A DNA stretch of 64,000 nucleotides from Pedobacter arcticus A12 (GCF_000302595.1 NZ_JH947126.1:959223-1023222); one strand, 5' to 3'; counted from the stretch's first letter, positions 8,642 through 17,577 are shown. Numbers and translations are program-made. The notes: generated by a model not told the origin, from the letters alone.

Positions 8642-9184
8642 CTAGTTTCTTGGCTTAACCTTCGTATCACCATCCTCTACTTTTATCTTGGTCTCATCGG
8701 TTTTAATTTTACCGTCTTCACCGTCAACTTTCATTTTCCCATCAGGGGTTTTCATCTTCATTTCCTCACCATCAACCTTCAACTTAGTCGAATCAGTTTT
8801 GATTTTTATTTTATCGCCGTCAACCTTAATTTTCATATCGTCAAGTTTGTATTTCCCTTCACCCTCTTTGATCAACAAGTTGTTTACTACCATACCGCTC
8901 TGGTACATGGTGTCCAAAGTCACGGGGTCATAATAAAACTGAACAGGAATCTGCGTTTTACTGTCAATCGCAATCCCGGTAGTTGGGTCTTTAACAATAG
9001 TCACCTTTTCGCCCGAAGCCAAATTTACGTATTCCCCCTCCCTAACCACCGGCTCAGCAACCGTTATAGTTCCATCTTCCGAGTTAAAATTGGTAGTATC
9101 GGCGTTGCTATCCGGTTTATTTCCGTTATTGCAGGCAGTTGCTAACATGGTTACAACCGCCATACCTAAAAATATCCTTTTCAT
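8642..9184 (-). CDS. Lipoprotein with Lys/Asp-rich tandem-repeat tail
   Basis: 180 residues. The signal MKRIFLGMAVVTMLATAC has a lipobox ending at Cys18. A conserved middle domain (residues ~50-115: YVNLASGEKV...DPTTG.AIDS...VQFYY...DTMYQSGMVVNN) is shared with the neighbouring paralogue. The last ~65 residues are degenerate 7-9 residue units of the form K-x-K-x-DG(D/E) or K-x-K-T-D. I do not recognise a named family and assign no function; the periodic charged tail would suit an extended surface or periplasmic structure. It follows its paralogue by 10 bases, and a terminator lies just beyond. Confidence 0.8.
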   Translation of the reverse strand: MKRIFLGMAVVTMLATACNNGNKPDSNADTTNFNSEDGTITVAEPVVREGEYVNLASGEKVTIVKDPTTGIAIDSKTQIPVQFYYDPVTLDTMYQSGMVVNNLLIKEGEGKYKLDDMKIKVDGDKIKIKTDSTKLKVDGEEMKMKTPDGKMKVDGEDGKIKTDETKIKVEDGDTKVKPRN

Positions 9185-9194
9185 AATTCCTTAA

Positions 9195-9614
9195 TTATCT
9201 ATCCTTAACTTTCTTTTCGTCACCGTCAATCTTAATCTTTTTATCGTCGGTTTTAATCTTCATCTCATCACCGTCAACTTTTACTTTAACGTCGTCACCG
9301 CTTTCCAAAAGCTTTTCCACGTCAGTCTTAAACTTACTTTCATCTAGCTTATAAACACCATCAGCAGTTTTTATAACCTTATTATTTACAACAACACCGG
9401 TTTCTCCATATATGGTGTCCTTAGTCTCCGTATTAACATAAAACTCAACTGGCTTACCGCTTACACTGTCAATCGCTTGTCCAGTTTCAGACTTAATAAT
9501 ATATACATTTTCACCGGTCTGTAAGTTTTTATACTTCGAGTCCTTGTTACTACATGCAGCCATAATCAACAAAGGTGAAACCAATACTGCAATCCCTGTT
9601 CTTAAATTTTTCAT
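9195..9614 (-). CDS. Lipoprotein, paralogue of the downstream gene, with Lys/Asp repeat tail
   Basis: 139 residues from the ATG at 9614 (MKNLRTGIAVLVSPLLIMAAC, lipobox MAAC). An in-frame ATG at 9677 would put a non-signal sequence in front and is rejected. The middle domain (YKNLQTGENVYIIKSETG.AIDS...VEFYVN...DTIYGETGVVVNN) aligns with the 8642-9184 product, and the tail again shows VKVDGDEMKIKTDD-like units but fewer of them. A tandem duplication with unequal tail length is the simplest reading. Function unknown. Confidence 0.8.
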   Translation of the reverse strand: MKNLRTGIAVLVSPLLIMAACSNKDSKYKNLQTGENVYIIKSETGQAIDSVSGKPVEFYVNTETKDTIYGETGVVVNNKVIKTADGVYKLDESKFKTDVEKLLESGDDVKVKVDGDEMKIKTDDKKIKIDGDEKKVKDR

Positions 9615-9782
9615 AGTTTTCTTATTTTGTTTTGGAACTACATTACAATAAGAAGACCATTTTTTGAAAACGTCCATCAGTATCTTTAAAACACCGATAA
9701 GTAAACATGTACGAACTTATTTATGTGCTAAAAAATATCCAATAAGCAGATTGTCAAATGCTTAACAGAAAAATAAATTTTT

Positions 9783-9860
9783 GGGCGTTTTAACACGCTG
9801 TCCGCTCATACGCCACAGGCCTTAAGCTTTTGGCCGGTATCCGCTTCCATCGTTAACCCG
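9783..9860. repeat. Dispersed intergenic repeat family 1, copy A
   Basis: Shares TCCGCTCATACGCCACAGGC, a short TTAA-containing spacer, GGCCGGTATCCGCTTC and a GTTAACCC-type end with the copies at 32331-32430 and 61501-61578. Lies in the otherwise gene-free gap 9615-10034 between divergent genes. Confidence 0.7.
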
Positions 9861-10004
9861 AAACCTTGGCTAAAACAAAACATTTTGTAAGCAGAATTTC
9901 TTATTACGCCCCTTCGTAATCACCTTATAATCAAACGCTCTAAAAAAAATCAAATAAATGTGAACGATATGACTGTTTATATTTCTCAAAACCTTAGAAA
10001 GTGC

Positions 10005-10012
10005 TAATTTTG
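10005..10012 (+). promoter_or_regulatory. -7 promoter box TAATTTTG of the PurF-like gene
   Basis: Exact match to the Bacteroidetes TAnnTTTG box, 22 bases before the ATG. No good -33 box was seen. Confidence 0.5.
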
Positions 10013-10034
10013 TGAGCTTCATTAAAACTCTATA

Positions 10035-11939
10035 ATGAGCGATCAAATCAAACACGAATGCGGAATAGCATTCATCAGATTACTAAAGCCTTTAGAATAT
10101 TATCAGGAAAAATATGGAACGTCACTTTATGGCTTAAACAAGCTGTATCTGTTGATGGAAAAGCAACACAACCGCGGACAGGATGGTGCCGGCATTGCGA
10201 CCATAAAACTAGATATAAAACCCGGGAACCGCTATATCAGCCGTTACCGTTCTATGGAGAAAAATGCCGTTCAGGATATTTTCTCATACGTGATGAAAAA
10301 GTTTGCCGCCGTTGAAGAGCAAGATCCTGCTTTATTAAAGGATGCACAATGGTTAAAAGAAAATGTAAGTTTTACTGGTGAGGTTTTATTAGGGCATCTG
10401 CGCTACGGAACTCACGGAAAAAACAGTGTAGAGGCTTGCCATCCGTTTTTACGCCAAAACAATTGGAAAAGTAGAAACTTGGTAATTGCCGGCAACTTTA
10501 ACATGACCAACGTTGACGAGCTTTTACAACAGCTTTATGATTTAGGTCAGCATCCAAAAGAAAGAGCAGATACGGTTACTGTTCTTGAAAAAATTGGTCA
10601 CTTTTTAGATGATGAAAACCAGTTTTTGTTTGACAAATTTAAACGCGAAGGTTACGATAATAACGAGATTTCTCAGCTTATAGGCAACCACATGGATGTA
10701 AACCACATCCTAAAAAAATCTGCTAAAACCTGGGACGGTGGCTATACCATTGCCGGTATTTTTGGGCATGGTGATGCTTTTGTATTGCGTGATCCAGCAG
10801 GTATCAGACCAGCTTTTTATTATCAAGATGATGAGATTTTTGTAGCAGCATCTGAACGGCCGGCTTTACAAACTGCTTTTAACATTAAAATTGGTCAGGT
10901 AAAAGAAATTAAACCTGGACATGCCATGATCATTAAAAAAGATGGCACTGTAAAAGAAGAAATTTTTAGAGAACCGGTAGAGAAAAAAGCATGTTCTTTT
11001 GAAAGAATCTATTTCTCTAGAGGAAGCGATGCCGATATTTACAAAGAGCGTAAGCAACTAGGCAACCTGTTAACAGAAACAATCTTAGAATCTGTTGATT
11101 ACGATATCGAAAACACTGTTTTCTCTTACATTCCAAACACGGCAGAAGTTGCTTTTTATGGTTTGGTAGAAGGTTTACATAAACATACCGTAAAAACACA
11201 GCGTAACGCTCTGGCTAACAGTCGCGATAATTTGACCGATGCAGAACTAGATCGTATTTTAAAAGTAACACCAAGAGTTGAAAAATTAGCAATCAAGGAC
11301 GTAAAAATGCGCACTTTCATTACGCAGGATGCAGACCGTAGCGATATGGTAGCTCACGTTTATGATACTACTTACGGCTTAGTTCGTAGAGACATTGATA
11401 CAATTGTTGCTTTAGATGATTCCATTGTTAGAGGAACAACTTTAAAACAAAGTATTTTACGGATTTTTGACCGCCTAGGTCCTGTTAAAATCATTATTGT
11501 ATCCTCTGCACCCCAAATTCGTTATCCGGATTGTTACGGAATAGATATGAGCCGTATGGGCGAATTTGTTGCATTTAATGCTGCCATATCTTTATTGAAA
11601 GAGCGTGGTATGGAAAACGTTATTACAGAGGTTTACGAAAAATGCAGAGCACAAGCGGATGTACCAAAAGAGGACGTAATTAACCACGTAAAAGCGATTT
11701 ACGCTCCTTTTAGTCCAGAAGAAATTTCAGCAAAAATTGCTCAGATTATTACGCCAGAAGGGATAGGTGCAAAAATTGAAGTTATTTATCAAACGTTAGA
11801 AGGTTTACACGAAGCTTGCCCAGATCATTTGGGAGATTGGTATTTCTCTGGAAATTACCCAACCCCAGGCGGAAACAAAGTAGTTAACCGAGCTTTTATG
11901 AACTGGAAAGAAGGAAGTAACGCAAGAGCTTATATGTAG
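10035..11939 (+). CDS. Amidophosphoribosyltransferase (PurF-like), long form
   Basis: 634 residues. The N-terminal half is a class II glutamine amidotransferase: candidate nucleophile Cys9 (HECGIAF), RGQDGAGI, LLGHLRYGTHG and GNFN. The C-terminal half is a type I phosphoribosyltransferase with the PRPP-binding loop LDDSIVRGTT near residue 460. This combination makes 5-phosphoribosylamine from PRPP and glutamine in the first step of purine synthesis. It is clearly longer than the usual ~470-510 residue PurF, with extra sequence in the middle and C-terminus; Bacteroidetes carry such long forms. Cys9 would have to become N-terminal by propeptide removal. It stands alone with its own promoter and terminator; purN and purH are 25 kb away. 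Confidence 0.82.
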   Translation: MSDQIKHECGIAFIRLLKPLEYYQEKYGTSLYGLNKLYLLMEKQHNRGQDGAGIATIKLDIKPGNRYISRYRSMEKNAVQDIFSYVMKKFAAVEEQDPALLKDAQWLKENVSFTGEVLLGHLRYGTHGKNSVEACHPFLRQNNWKSRNLVIAGNFNMTNVDELLQQLYDLGQHPKERADTVTVLEKIGHFLDDENQFLFDKFKREGYDNNEISQLIGNHMDVNHILKKSAKTWDGGYTIAGIFGHGDAFVLRDPAGIRPAFYYQDDEIFVAASERPALQTAFNIKIGQVKEIKPGHAMIIKKDGTVKEEIFREPVEKKACSFERIYFSRGSDADIYKERKQLGNLLTETILESVDYDIENTVFSYIPNTAEVAFYGLVEGLHKHTVKTQRNALANSRDNLTDAELDRILKVTPRVEKLAIKDVKMRTFITQDADRSDMVAHVYDTTYGLVRRDIDTIVALDDSIVRGTTLKQSILRIFDRLGPVKIIIVSSAPQIRYPDCYGIDMSRMGEFVAFNAAISLLKERGMENVITEVYEKCRAQADVPKEDVINHVKAIYAPFSPEEISAKIAQIITPEGIGAKIEVIYQTLEGLHEACPDHLGDWYFSGNYPTPGGNKVVNRAFMNWKEGSNARAYM

Positions 11940-11999
11940 TTTCTTTAGGCAGAAGGTTTAAGGTATAAGGCTGAAAGCTTGGATATATCTTTAAATTTA

Positions 12000-12025
12000 A
12001 AATCCCGATTTAGTCGGGATTTTTT
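12000..12025 (+). terminator. Terminator of the PurF-like gene
   Basis: Perfect 9-bp stem AAATCCCGA / TCGGGATTT with a 5-base loop followed by a T run, 60 bases after the stop. Confidence 0.85.
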
Positions 12026-12038
12026 GGTTTAGGTGTTT

Positions 12039-12167
12039 CGTCATCTCGACGAAAGGAGAGATCTCCAAGTTCTTCAGCAAAGACCAGAGTTACCGTCTGT
12101 GCGTTAAAAAAGGGTTTATGTTTTCATCGCTTACAGATTCCTCCTCGTACCTCGTTCGGAATGACGG
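12039..12167. repeat. Dispersed intergenic repeat family 2, copy 2
   Basis: Begins CGTCATCTCGACGAAAGGAG and ends CGTTCGGAATGACG, with the ends partly inverted. Related copies are at 446-540, 14503-14532 (inverted half) and 61631-61665. Together with the terminator it fills the convergent gap 11940-12193, which has no gene. Confidence 0.6.
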
Positions 12168-12193
12168 TAAATTTGCATCTCGTTTGCCTGAAA

Positions 12194-12583
12194 TCACTTA
12201 TAAGGATAGTAAACAAAATTTGCGCCTTCCGGAACTATAGTAAAAACGCACATAAAATCATCTGCGGGTTTAAAGCTTTGGATAAACATTTCTTTTTTGG
12301 AGTGCTGTATAATTCCCTTCTCAACAAACTCTTCTAAAGTGGAAGCCTGAATGCTCCAACTGGTTCCAAGTTCGCCCCTATCCAAAATCATCTCGCCCAA
12401 AGCAACCTCATGTTGGTGCGCTACAAAAATAGGATAAGCAGAAAGTCCTTCGACCATAATTTCTACGGCCACTTCACGCAAGGTTTCTTTATAAAATTCC
12501 AGATCTTTTTTTAAACTAATAAGCGGACTTTCCTCTGGTGCTTGTTGTCCGTCATCTTGACCTAATAATTCTTCTGGATTCAT
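12194..12583 (-). CDS. Conserved hypothetical protein coupled to rlmD
   Basis: 129 residues, soluble, with an acidic N-terminus (MNPEELLGQDDGQQ) and a mixed domain (ISLKKDLEFYKETLREVAVEIMVEGLSAYPIFVAHQ). It looks like a small Bacteroidetes-specific family; I assign no function. Its ATG overlaps the rlmD stop in the sequence TAATG, so translation is probably coupled to the methyltransferase. Confidence 0.78.
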   Translation of the reverse strand: MNPEELLGQDDGQQAPEESPLISLKKDLEFYKETLREVAVEIMVEGLSAYPIFVAHQHEVALGEMILDRGELGTSWSIQASTLEEFVEKGIIQHSKKEMFIQSFKPADDFMCVFTIVPEGANFVYYPYK

Positions 12584-13989
12584 TATTTTCTGAGTTTTAA
12601 AAGCACTACATTTTCTACATGTTGCGTATGTGGAAACATATCAACCGGTTTAATACGTACCAAATCGTATTTTTCCTTTAAGCGGATTAAATCACGAGCC
12701 TGCGTAGCTGCATTGCAACTCACGTAAACAATCTTATCAGCCTCCATCTCCATCAAGCGCTCTACTACATCTGGGTGCATTCCTGCCCTCGGTGGATCGG
12801 TAATTACCACATCTGGTTTCCCATTCTGGTTGATAAAGTCATTGTTTAAAATGTCTTTCATATCGCCAGCGTAGAAAACCGTATTATTGATTCCGTTCAC
12901 TTCCGAATTAATTTTTGCATCCACAATCGCGTCCGGAACGTACTCTACTCCTACCACTTTTTTGGCATATTTGGCAACAAAGTTGGCGATGGTTCCTGTT
13001 CCCGTATATAAATCGTAAACGAGTTCATCACCTTTTAAATCAGCAAAATCTCTGGTTATTTTATACAATTCGTAAGCTTGTAAGGAATTGGTTTGGTAAA
13101 AAGATTTGGGACCAATGCGGAACCGTAAACCTTCCATTTCTTCCTCTATATATGTTCTGCCGTTGTAAAGCAACACTTCCTGATCAGAAAAAGTATCGTT
13201 TTTCTTTTGGTTGATGATGTATAACAGCGAAGTAACCTGAAGGAATTTATTTTTAACGAATTCCATCATTAACTCAACCTGTCCTTCTTCTGGATATGCA
13301 AAAATTACGATAACCATTAACTCACCCGTTGAAGAAGTACGGATGACCAAATTACGTAAAGCACCTTCATGCGCTCTTAAATCGTAAAAAGAAATGTTAT
13401 TTGCTATCGCAAATTCGGCAATGGTATTTCTTAATTCGTTTGATGGATCTGCCTGTAAATAGCAATGATCAATTTTTAGAATTTTATCAAAACGCAAGGG
13501 AACGTGAAAACCTAAAGCATTTCTATCTCTTTCATCCTCAATAATATCATCCATCGCTGTTAACCAGCGTTTGTTAGAAAAAGTGTATTCTAACTTGTTA
13601 CGGTAATATTTGTCTTGTGCAGAAGGTAAAATTGCTTCTGCATGTGCAACGTCTAAACCACCTAACCGCTGTAAGGCATCTAAAACAGATTTTTGTTTGT
13701 ATTTGAGCTGAGCTTGGTAATCCATGTGTTGCCACTTGCAACCTCCACAAACGCCAAAATGCTCACAAAATGGGTCAACTCTTTCTGGGGACGCTGTTAT
13801 CAGATTGGCAATTCTTGCTTCAGCAAATTTTTTCTTCTTTTTATAGATTGTTGCGTCAACCACATCACCGGGGATGGCTTTTTCTATAAACACCACTAAA
13901 TCTTCCGCTCGGGCTACTCCTTTTCCTTCTTCGGCTATATCATGTACGGTTAATCCGTATAAAGTTTGTGGCTCTCTTTCTCTTCTCAA
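12583..13989 (-). CDS. rlmD: 23S rRNA (uracil-C5)-methyltransferase RlmD/RumA family
   Basis: 468 residues. An N-terminal TRAM domain (~8-65) is followed by the iron-sulfur cysteine motif CEHFGVCGGCKW (~73-84) and a C-terminal SAM-dependent fold with DLYTGTGTIANF, a TDPPRAG motif and the catalytic cysteine region VYVSCNAATQARDL. Enzymes of this family make m5U in 23S rRNA (U1939 or U747); paralogues may have other targets. The start is a TTG at 13989, since no ATG or GTG lies between it and an upstream in-frame stop and the TRAM domain begins right after. Followed by a translationally coupled small gene. Confidence 0.88.
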   Translation of the reverse strand: MRREREPQTLYGLTVHDIAEEGKGVARAEDLVVFIEKAIPGDVVDATIYKKKKKFAEARIANLITASPERVDPFCEHFGVCGGCKWQHMDYQAQLKYKQKSVLDALQRLGGLDVAHAEAILPSAQDKYYRNKLEYTFSNKRWLTAMDDIIEDERDRNALGFHVPLRFDKILKIDHCYLQADPSNELRNTIAEFAIANNISFYDLRAHEGALRNLVIRTSSTGELMVIVIFAYPEEGQVELMMEFVKNKFLQVTSLLYIINQKKNDTFSDQEVLLYNGRTYIEEEMEGLRFRIGPKSFYQTNSLQAYELYKITRDFADLKGDELVYDLYTGTGTIANFVAKYAKKVVGVEYVPDAIVDAKINSEVNGINNTVFYAGDMKDILNNDFINQNGKPDVVITDPPRAGMHPDVVERLMEMEADKIVYVSCNAATQARDLIRLKEKYDLVRIKPVDMFPHTQHVENVVLLKLRK

Positions 13990-14011
13990 AACTGTATCTT
14001 ATTTAAGAGGG

Positions 14012-14019
14012 CAAATTTA
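14012..14019 (-). promoter_or_regulatory. -7 promoter box (TAAATTTG) of rlmD
   Basis: On the minus strand the box is an exact TAnnTTTG match, 22 bases before the TTG start. The sequence just upstream (14020-14090) is a degenerate AGTTTAAAGT-type simple repeat. Confidence 0.45.
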
Positions 14020-14215
14020 TAGTTTAAAGTTCAGAGTTTAAAGTTCTAAGTGAGTAAGTTGAAAGGTCGTAAGTTTTATGTAATAAGTTCTGAACGCCAA
14101 TTTTCAGCTGGCAATTTCACTAGCCCACATTAAACTCGGCGAATTTTGAATTTAAGGGCAATAACTTTTCTTCCAGCTGAAGAGTTTGAGCTGTTTACAA
14201 CAAATGAGTATTAAG

Positions 14216-14323
14216 CTATTTGAATAAGCGGATTAAAAAAGCCAAAAATTTGTTGGTTCTTTTTTCTACTAACTCAAATTGTTCATCAATCATTAAAGAA
14301 AATTCTTGGAGCTCCCTTCGCAT
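14216..14323 (-). CDS. Possible 35-residue small protein
   Basis: ATG at 14323, TAG at 14216-14218. The product starts MRRELQEFSLMIDEQFELVE and ends in an amphipathic FLAFLIRLFK helix. The composition looks protein-like and there is no other gene in the 655-base gap 13990-14644, but there is no Shine-Dalgarno and no family match that I know of. It could be chance or a gene remnant. Confidence 0.3.
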   Translation of the reverse strand: MRRELQEFSLMIDEQFELVEKRTNKFLAFLIRLFK

Positions 14324-14502
14324 AATAAACTATTTTATTTTGCAATGTAAGTATTTTTTGAACTAAAAACCAAAATGGTATTTATTTTTATTTATAGAAC
14401 AGTAGGCTGTATGGTTTAGAAAATAACCACCTCTGAAATCTGTTTAGAAAATAGCAGGTGTAGAAACTTAAGTAAGTAAAAACGAGAATGAAGGACTTGC
14501 TA

Positions 14503-14532
14503 GTGAGATATCTCCTATCATCGACATGACGG
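14503..14532. repeat. Family 2 repeat, inverted half copy
   Basis: GAGATATCTCCTATCATCGA plus CATGACGG is the reverse complement of the CGTCATCTCGACGAAAGGAG end of the copy at 12039. Confidence 0.45.
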
Positions 14533-14585
14533 CGAGTTTATTGGAATAAAGTCTAAAAACCGACAACTCACGAAAGCTCAACTAA

Positions 14586-14640
<55 letters not shown>

Positions 14641-14644
14641 AAAC

Positions 14645-15517
14645 CTACCCAAACAAGTCGCTGCTTAGATAACGATCACCTCTATCGCAAGCAATAAAAA
14701 CGATTACGCCTTCTTTTAATTCTTTAGCCAATTCAAGTGCTGCGTAGCAAGCTCCACCGCTACTCATCCCCGCGAATATTCCTTCTACCTTTGCTAAATC
14801 CCGAGCAGTTTGTGTAGCATCTTCTTGCGAGACATCCATCACCCTATCTACTCTAGTGGCATCAAAAATCTTTGGCAGATATGCTTCTGGCCAACGTCTA
14901 ATACCTGGAATTGATGCACCTTCCGTAGGTTGGCAGCCTACAATTTGAACAGCGGAATCTTGCTCTTTCAAATACATCGAAGTCCCCATAATGGTACCTG
15001 TGGTGCCCATAGAACTTACAAAATGGGTAATTTTATGGTTGGTATCTTTCCAGATTTCTGGTCCGGTAGATTTATAGTGCGCTAAATAATTATCTGCGTT
15101 AGCAAATTGATTCAGTAAAAAGTATTCGCCGGAAGCTCCTTTTTCTTCCGCATAATCTCTACATTCCTCAATGCCATCAAGCAAAATAACTTTTGCACCA
15201 AAAGCTTCCATGGTTTGGGTACGCTCTCGTGTAGAATTTTTGGGCATAATCAGCTCAATCTCCAAATCAAACAAACGGGCTATCATCGCCAAAGCAATAC
15301 CTGTATTTCCACTAGTTGCTTCAATCAGCTTAACGCCAGGTTTAATATCTCCACGCTCAATCCCGCTTTGGATCATATTTAAAGCTGCCCTGTCTTTCAC
15401 GCTCCCGCCTGGATTATTACCTTCTAGCTTGGCGTAAATTTTAACATTTGGGTTGGTGTTTAATTTTTGAATTTCAACAAGTGGTGTATTACCCACTAAA
15501 TCTATAATTGTGCTCAT
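14645..15517 (-). CDS. cysM: Cysteine synthase B (O-acetylserine sulfhydrylase), CysM type
   Basis: 290 residues, a fold-type II PLP enzyme. PLP lysine K41 in GGSVKDRAA, the substrate loop TSGNTG near residue 70, and the phosphate-binding loop SSMGTTGT near residue 170. It condenses O-acetylserine with sulfide (or thiosulfate) to form cysteine in the cytoplasm. The short C-terminus and sequence favour CysM over the longer CysK. The ATG overlaps the stop of cysE (TAATG), so the serine acetyltransferase and the synthase are translated as a coupled pair. An AACT array follows directly behind the stop. Confidence 0.93.
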   Translation of the reverse strand: MSTIIDLVGNTPLVEIQKLNTNPNVKIYAKLEGNNPGGSVKDRAALNMIQSGIERGDIKPGVKLIEATSGNTGIALAMIARLFDLEIELIMPKNSTRERTQTMEAFGAKVILLDGIEECRDYAEEKGASGEYFLLNQFANADNYLAHYKSTGPEIWKDTNHKITHFVSSMGTTGTIMGTSMYLKEQDSAVQIVGCQPTEGASIPGIRRWPEAYLPKIFDATRVDRVMDVSQEDATQTARDLAKVEGIFAGMSSGGACYAALELAKELKEGVIVFIACDRGDRYLSSDLFG

Positions 15518-16332
15518 TAAGCGTTAGAATTAGAGTTTTCGATAACCTTGATAGACGGTGTGTGGTAAACCGTAGAATTTGCAGGAACGCTCTTTGTTAA
15601 CCAAACGTTTCCGCCGATTATGCTATTTGTACCAATCACAGTTTCGCCACCTAAAATGGTAGCACCGCTATAGATAACCACATTATCTTCAACCGTTGGA
15701 TGGCGCTTTACTCCCGCCAAAATCTTGCTTACGCTTAAGGCGCCCAAAGTAACACCTTGGTAAAGCTTAACATTGTTTCCTATAATAGCAGTTTCACCGA
15801 TAACAATCCCTGTACCATGGTCGATACATAAAAAATCGCCAATCTGCGCTCCTGGATGGATATCTATTCCGGTTTTTGAGTGCGCATATTCAGTTAAAAT
15901 CCTGGGGATTAAAGGGGTCTTTAGCTTTAATAATTTATTTGCAATCCTATAAAATGCTATAGCCCAAAAGCCAGGATAGGTACGAATGACTTCGAACTCG
16001 TTATTTGCAGCAGGATCACCACTGTTTAAAGCTACGATATCGTTCTTTAAAGTTGCGTAAATATCTTTTAAGCTATTGATAAATTCTGCTGCAATTACAT
16101 CATTATGGCAATCTTTACAAGCTTGGGTAGCGTCTAAAAGATTGTTAAGTTCAACTTGTAAAAGATCAAATTCTTTACTTATCTCTTCTTCAGAATTATA
16201 TATCTTATCAGAAAGTTCGGGAAAAAGCAAACCTATAATTGATAAAGCCCATTTAGCAATCTCCTCATTAGCTGGAATTGCCTGAGCACTCTGTTGCCTT
16301 TTATACAAGGCTGTTATGAAATCTTTATCCAT
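15517..16332 (-). CDS. cysE: Serine O-acetyltransferase
   Basis: 271 residues. An N-terminal helical domain (~1-145) is followed by left-handed beta-helix hexapeptide repeats (~155-260: IDIHPGAQIGDFLCIDHGTGIVIGE, NNVKLYQGVTLGA, NVVIYSGATILGG), as in SAT enzymes that acetylate serine from acetyl-CoA. The residues HPGA, DHGTG and GVTLGA are the family active-site and CoA-binding elements. I use ATG 16332; a TTG at 16371 would add 13 residues. Overlaps cysM by one base. Together they form a complete serine-to-cysteine module. Confidence 0.92.
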   Translation of the reverse strand: MDKDFITALYKRQQSAQAIPANEEIAKWALSIIGLLFPELSDKIYNSEEEISKEFDLLQVELNNLLDATQACKDCHNDVIAAEFINSLKDIYATLKNDIVALNSGDPAANNEFEVIRTYPGFWAIAFYRIANKLLKLKTPLIPRILTEYAHSKTGIDIHPGAQIGDFLCIDHGTGIVIGETAIIGNNVKLYQGVTLGALSVSKILAGVKRHPTVEDNVVIYSGATILGGETVIGTNSIIGGNVWLTKSVPANSTVYHTPSIKVIENSNSNA

Positions 16333-16420
16333 CAGAACCAAAGGTACTTTAAAGTCTTTTACGACGAACAAAATTTAAAAACTTTTCTATTTAATTTGTG
16401 TAAAAAAACGTCGTTTTAGT

Positions 16421-16804
16421 TTATGAAACCATCTGACTAAAAATGCTTTCTAATTTTGTATTTGCATCTGCACAGAAACCAGGATGAACTTTAGAGGTCT
16501 GTATCACTGTACTTCGAGTTGCGGTAAGCCACCTAAAACGCGATGGTAGATCCAAATCGGCAATTACTGACCCTATATTTTTTCCGTTGCAAATCGCTGT
16601 GAAAGCATCAAGGTTCTTTTCCAATTCTTCAATATCTAAATCGGGACTTAAAGCCAAAAGTTTACTTTTATCTAAAAAAAACTTTCCTTTTAAAAAGTGC
16701 TGTTGCTTGCAAAATAAAATTACACCCACGTTAATAAACTCCTCGCGTTCTACCCTTGGCACAACCCTTATAATTGCGTACTCAAATAAGTGCTGTTCTT
16801 GCAT
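16421..16804 (-). CDS. DUF3037 protein
   Basis: 127 residues from the ATG at 16804. The segment YAIIRVVPRVEREEFINVGVILFC is the hallmark N-terminal block of DUF3037, a small family of unknown function. Its start overlaps the end of the HipA-like kinase gene by 23 bases, so the two are almost certainly co-translated. DUF3037 is commonly found beside HipA-like kinase genes, which suggests a functional partner, but no activity is established. Confidence 0.85.
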   Translation of the reverse strand: MQEQHLFEYAIIRVVPRVEREEFINVGVILFCKQQHFLKGKFFLDKSKLLALSPDLDIEELEKNLDAFTAICNGKNIGSVIADLDLPSRFRWLTATRSTVIQTSKVHPGFCADANTKLESIFSQMVS

Positions 16805-17573
16805 CTTCAATGGTTTTTACGAAATTATTAGCGTGGTTGATACGGGTAGTCAAAAAAGTTAGGTAAGCGTCTCTAAACTCTTGTGGAGTGTCAAAAAAGT
16901 TATCGTTCAACCAATCGTCTGGGATCAGACTAACCACGCCTTCCAAAAACTCTGCTGTTAATAATTGCTTCGCTTTTTGGTCAACAGAAGCAATATCACT
17001 CGCCTGCTTTAACAAAACATGATCTTTAATCAATAAAAACGGAGACTTTGCCTGCTCTTTCCAGTTTGTCCACGAGTGGTGAAAGTATAAAGAAGCTCCA
17101 TGGTCAATCAACCAAAGTTCTTTATGCCACATCAACATATTGGTGTTTTTTGCGGTGCGGTCCATGTTCATCAGCAAGGCATCCAACCAAACTATCGTAG
17201 AAGCCATACCTTCATCAACCACATTTACCGCCGGATCAAAGGTAATTGCGCCAGATAAATAGTGCAAAGCCAGATTTAAACCAGTGCTAAACTTTAGCAA
17301 ATCCTGGATCTCCTCATCAGCCTCGGTTCTTCCAAACGCTTCATCCAAAGTTGCAAATACAAGTTCTGGCATTCTTAATCCTAGTTTCCTGGCAATTTCA
17401 CCACCAATCAGTTCAGAAATTAACGCGTTTGTACCTTGCCCCGCTCCTCTAAATTTAAGCACATACAAAAAATCGTCATCAGCTTCGGCAATTGCCGGCA
17501 TCGACCCTCCTTCTCTTAAAGGAGTTACGTAGCGCATTACTTTTACAGTCCGTATATTTGGTTTTTGTACCAT
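16782..17573 (-). CDS. HipA-like kinase family protein
   Basis: 263 residues. The kinase-like core has a candidate ATP lysine K40 (LYVLKFRGAGQG), a catalytic-loop-like DRTAKNTN (D138, N143) and an IDHG motif (D157) in place of DFG, followed by a helical C-lobe. It is much shorter than full HipA toxins (~430 residues) and lacks the HipA N-terminal domain, matching the compact HipA_2-like group. Function unknown; protein kinase or nucleotidyl-transfer activity is possible. No HipB-type antitoxin is adjacent; instead DUF3037 overlaps its 3' end. Confidence 0.82.
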   Translation of the reverse strand: MVQKPNIRTVKVMRYVTPLREGGSMPAIAEADDDFLYVLKFRGAGQGTNALISELIGGEIARKLGLRMPELVFATLDEAFGRTEADEEIQDLLKFSTGLNLALHYLSGAITFDPAVNVVDEGMASTIVWLDALLMNMDRTAKNTNMLMWHKELWLIDHGASLYFHHSWTNWKEQAKSPFLLIKDHVLLKQASDIASVDQKAKQLLTAEFLEGVVSLIPDDWLNDNFFDTPQEFRDAYLTFLTTRINHANNFVKTIEDARTALI

Positions 17574-17577
17574 TCTT

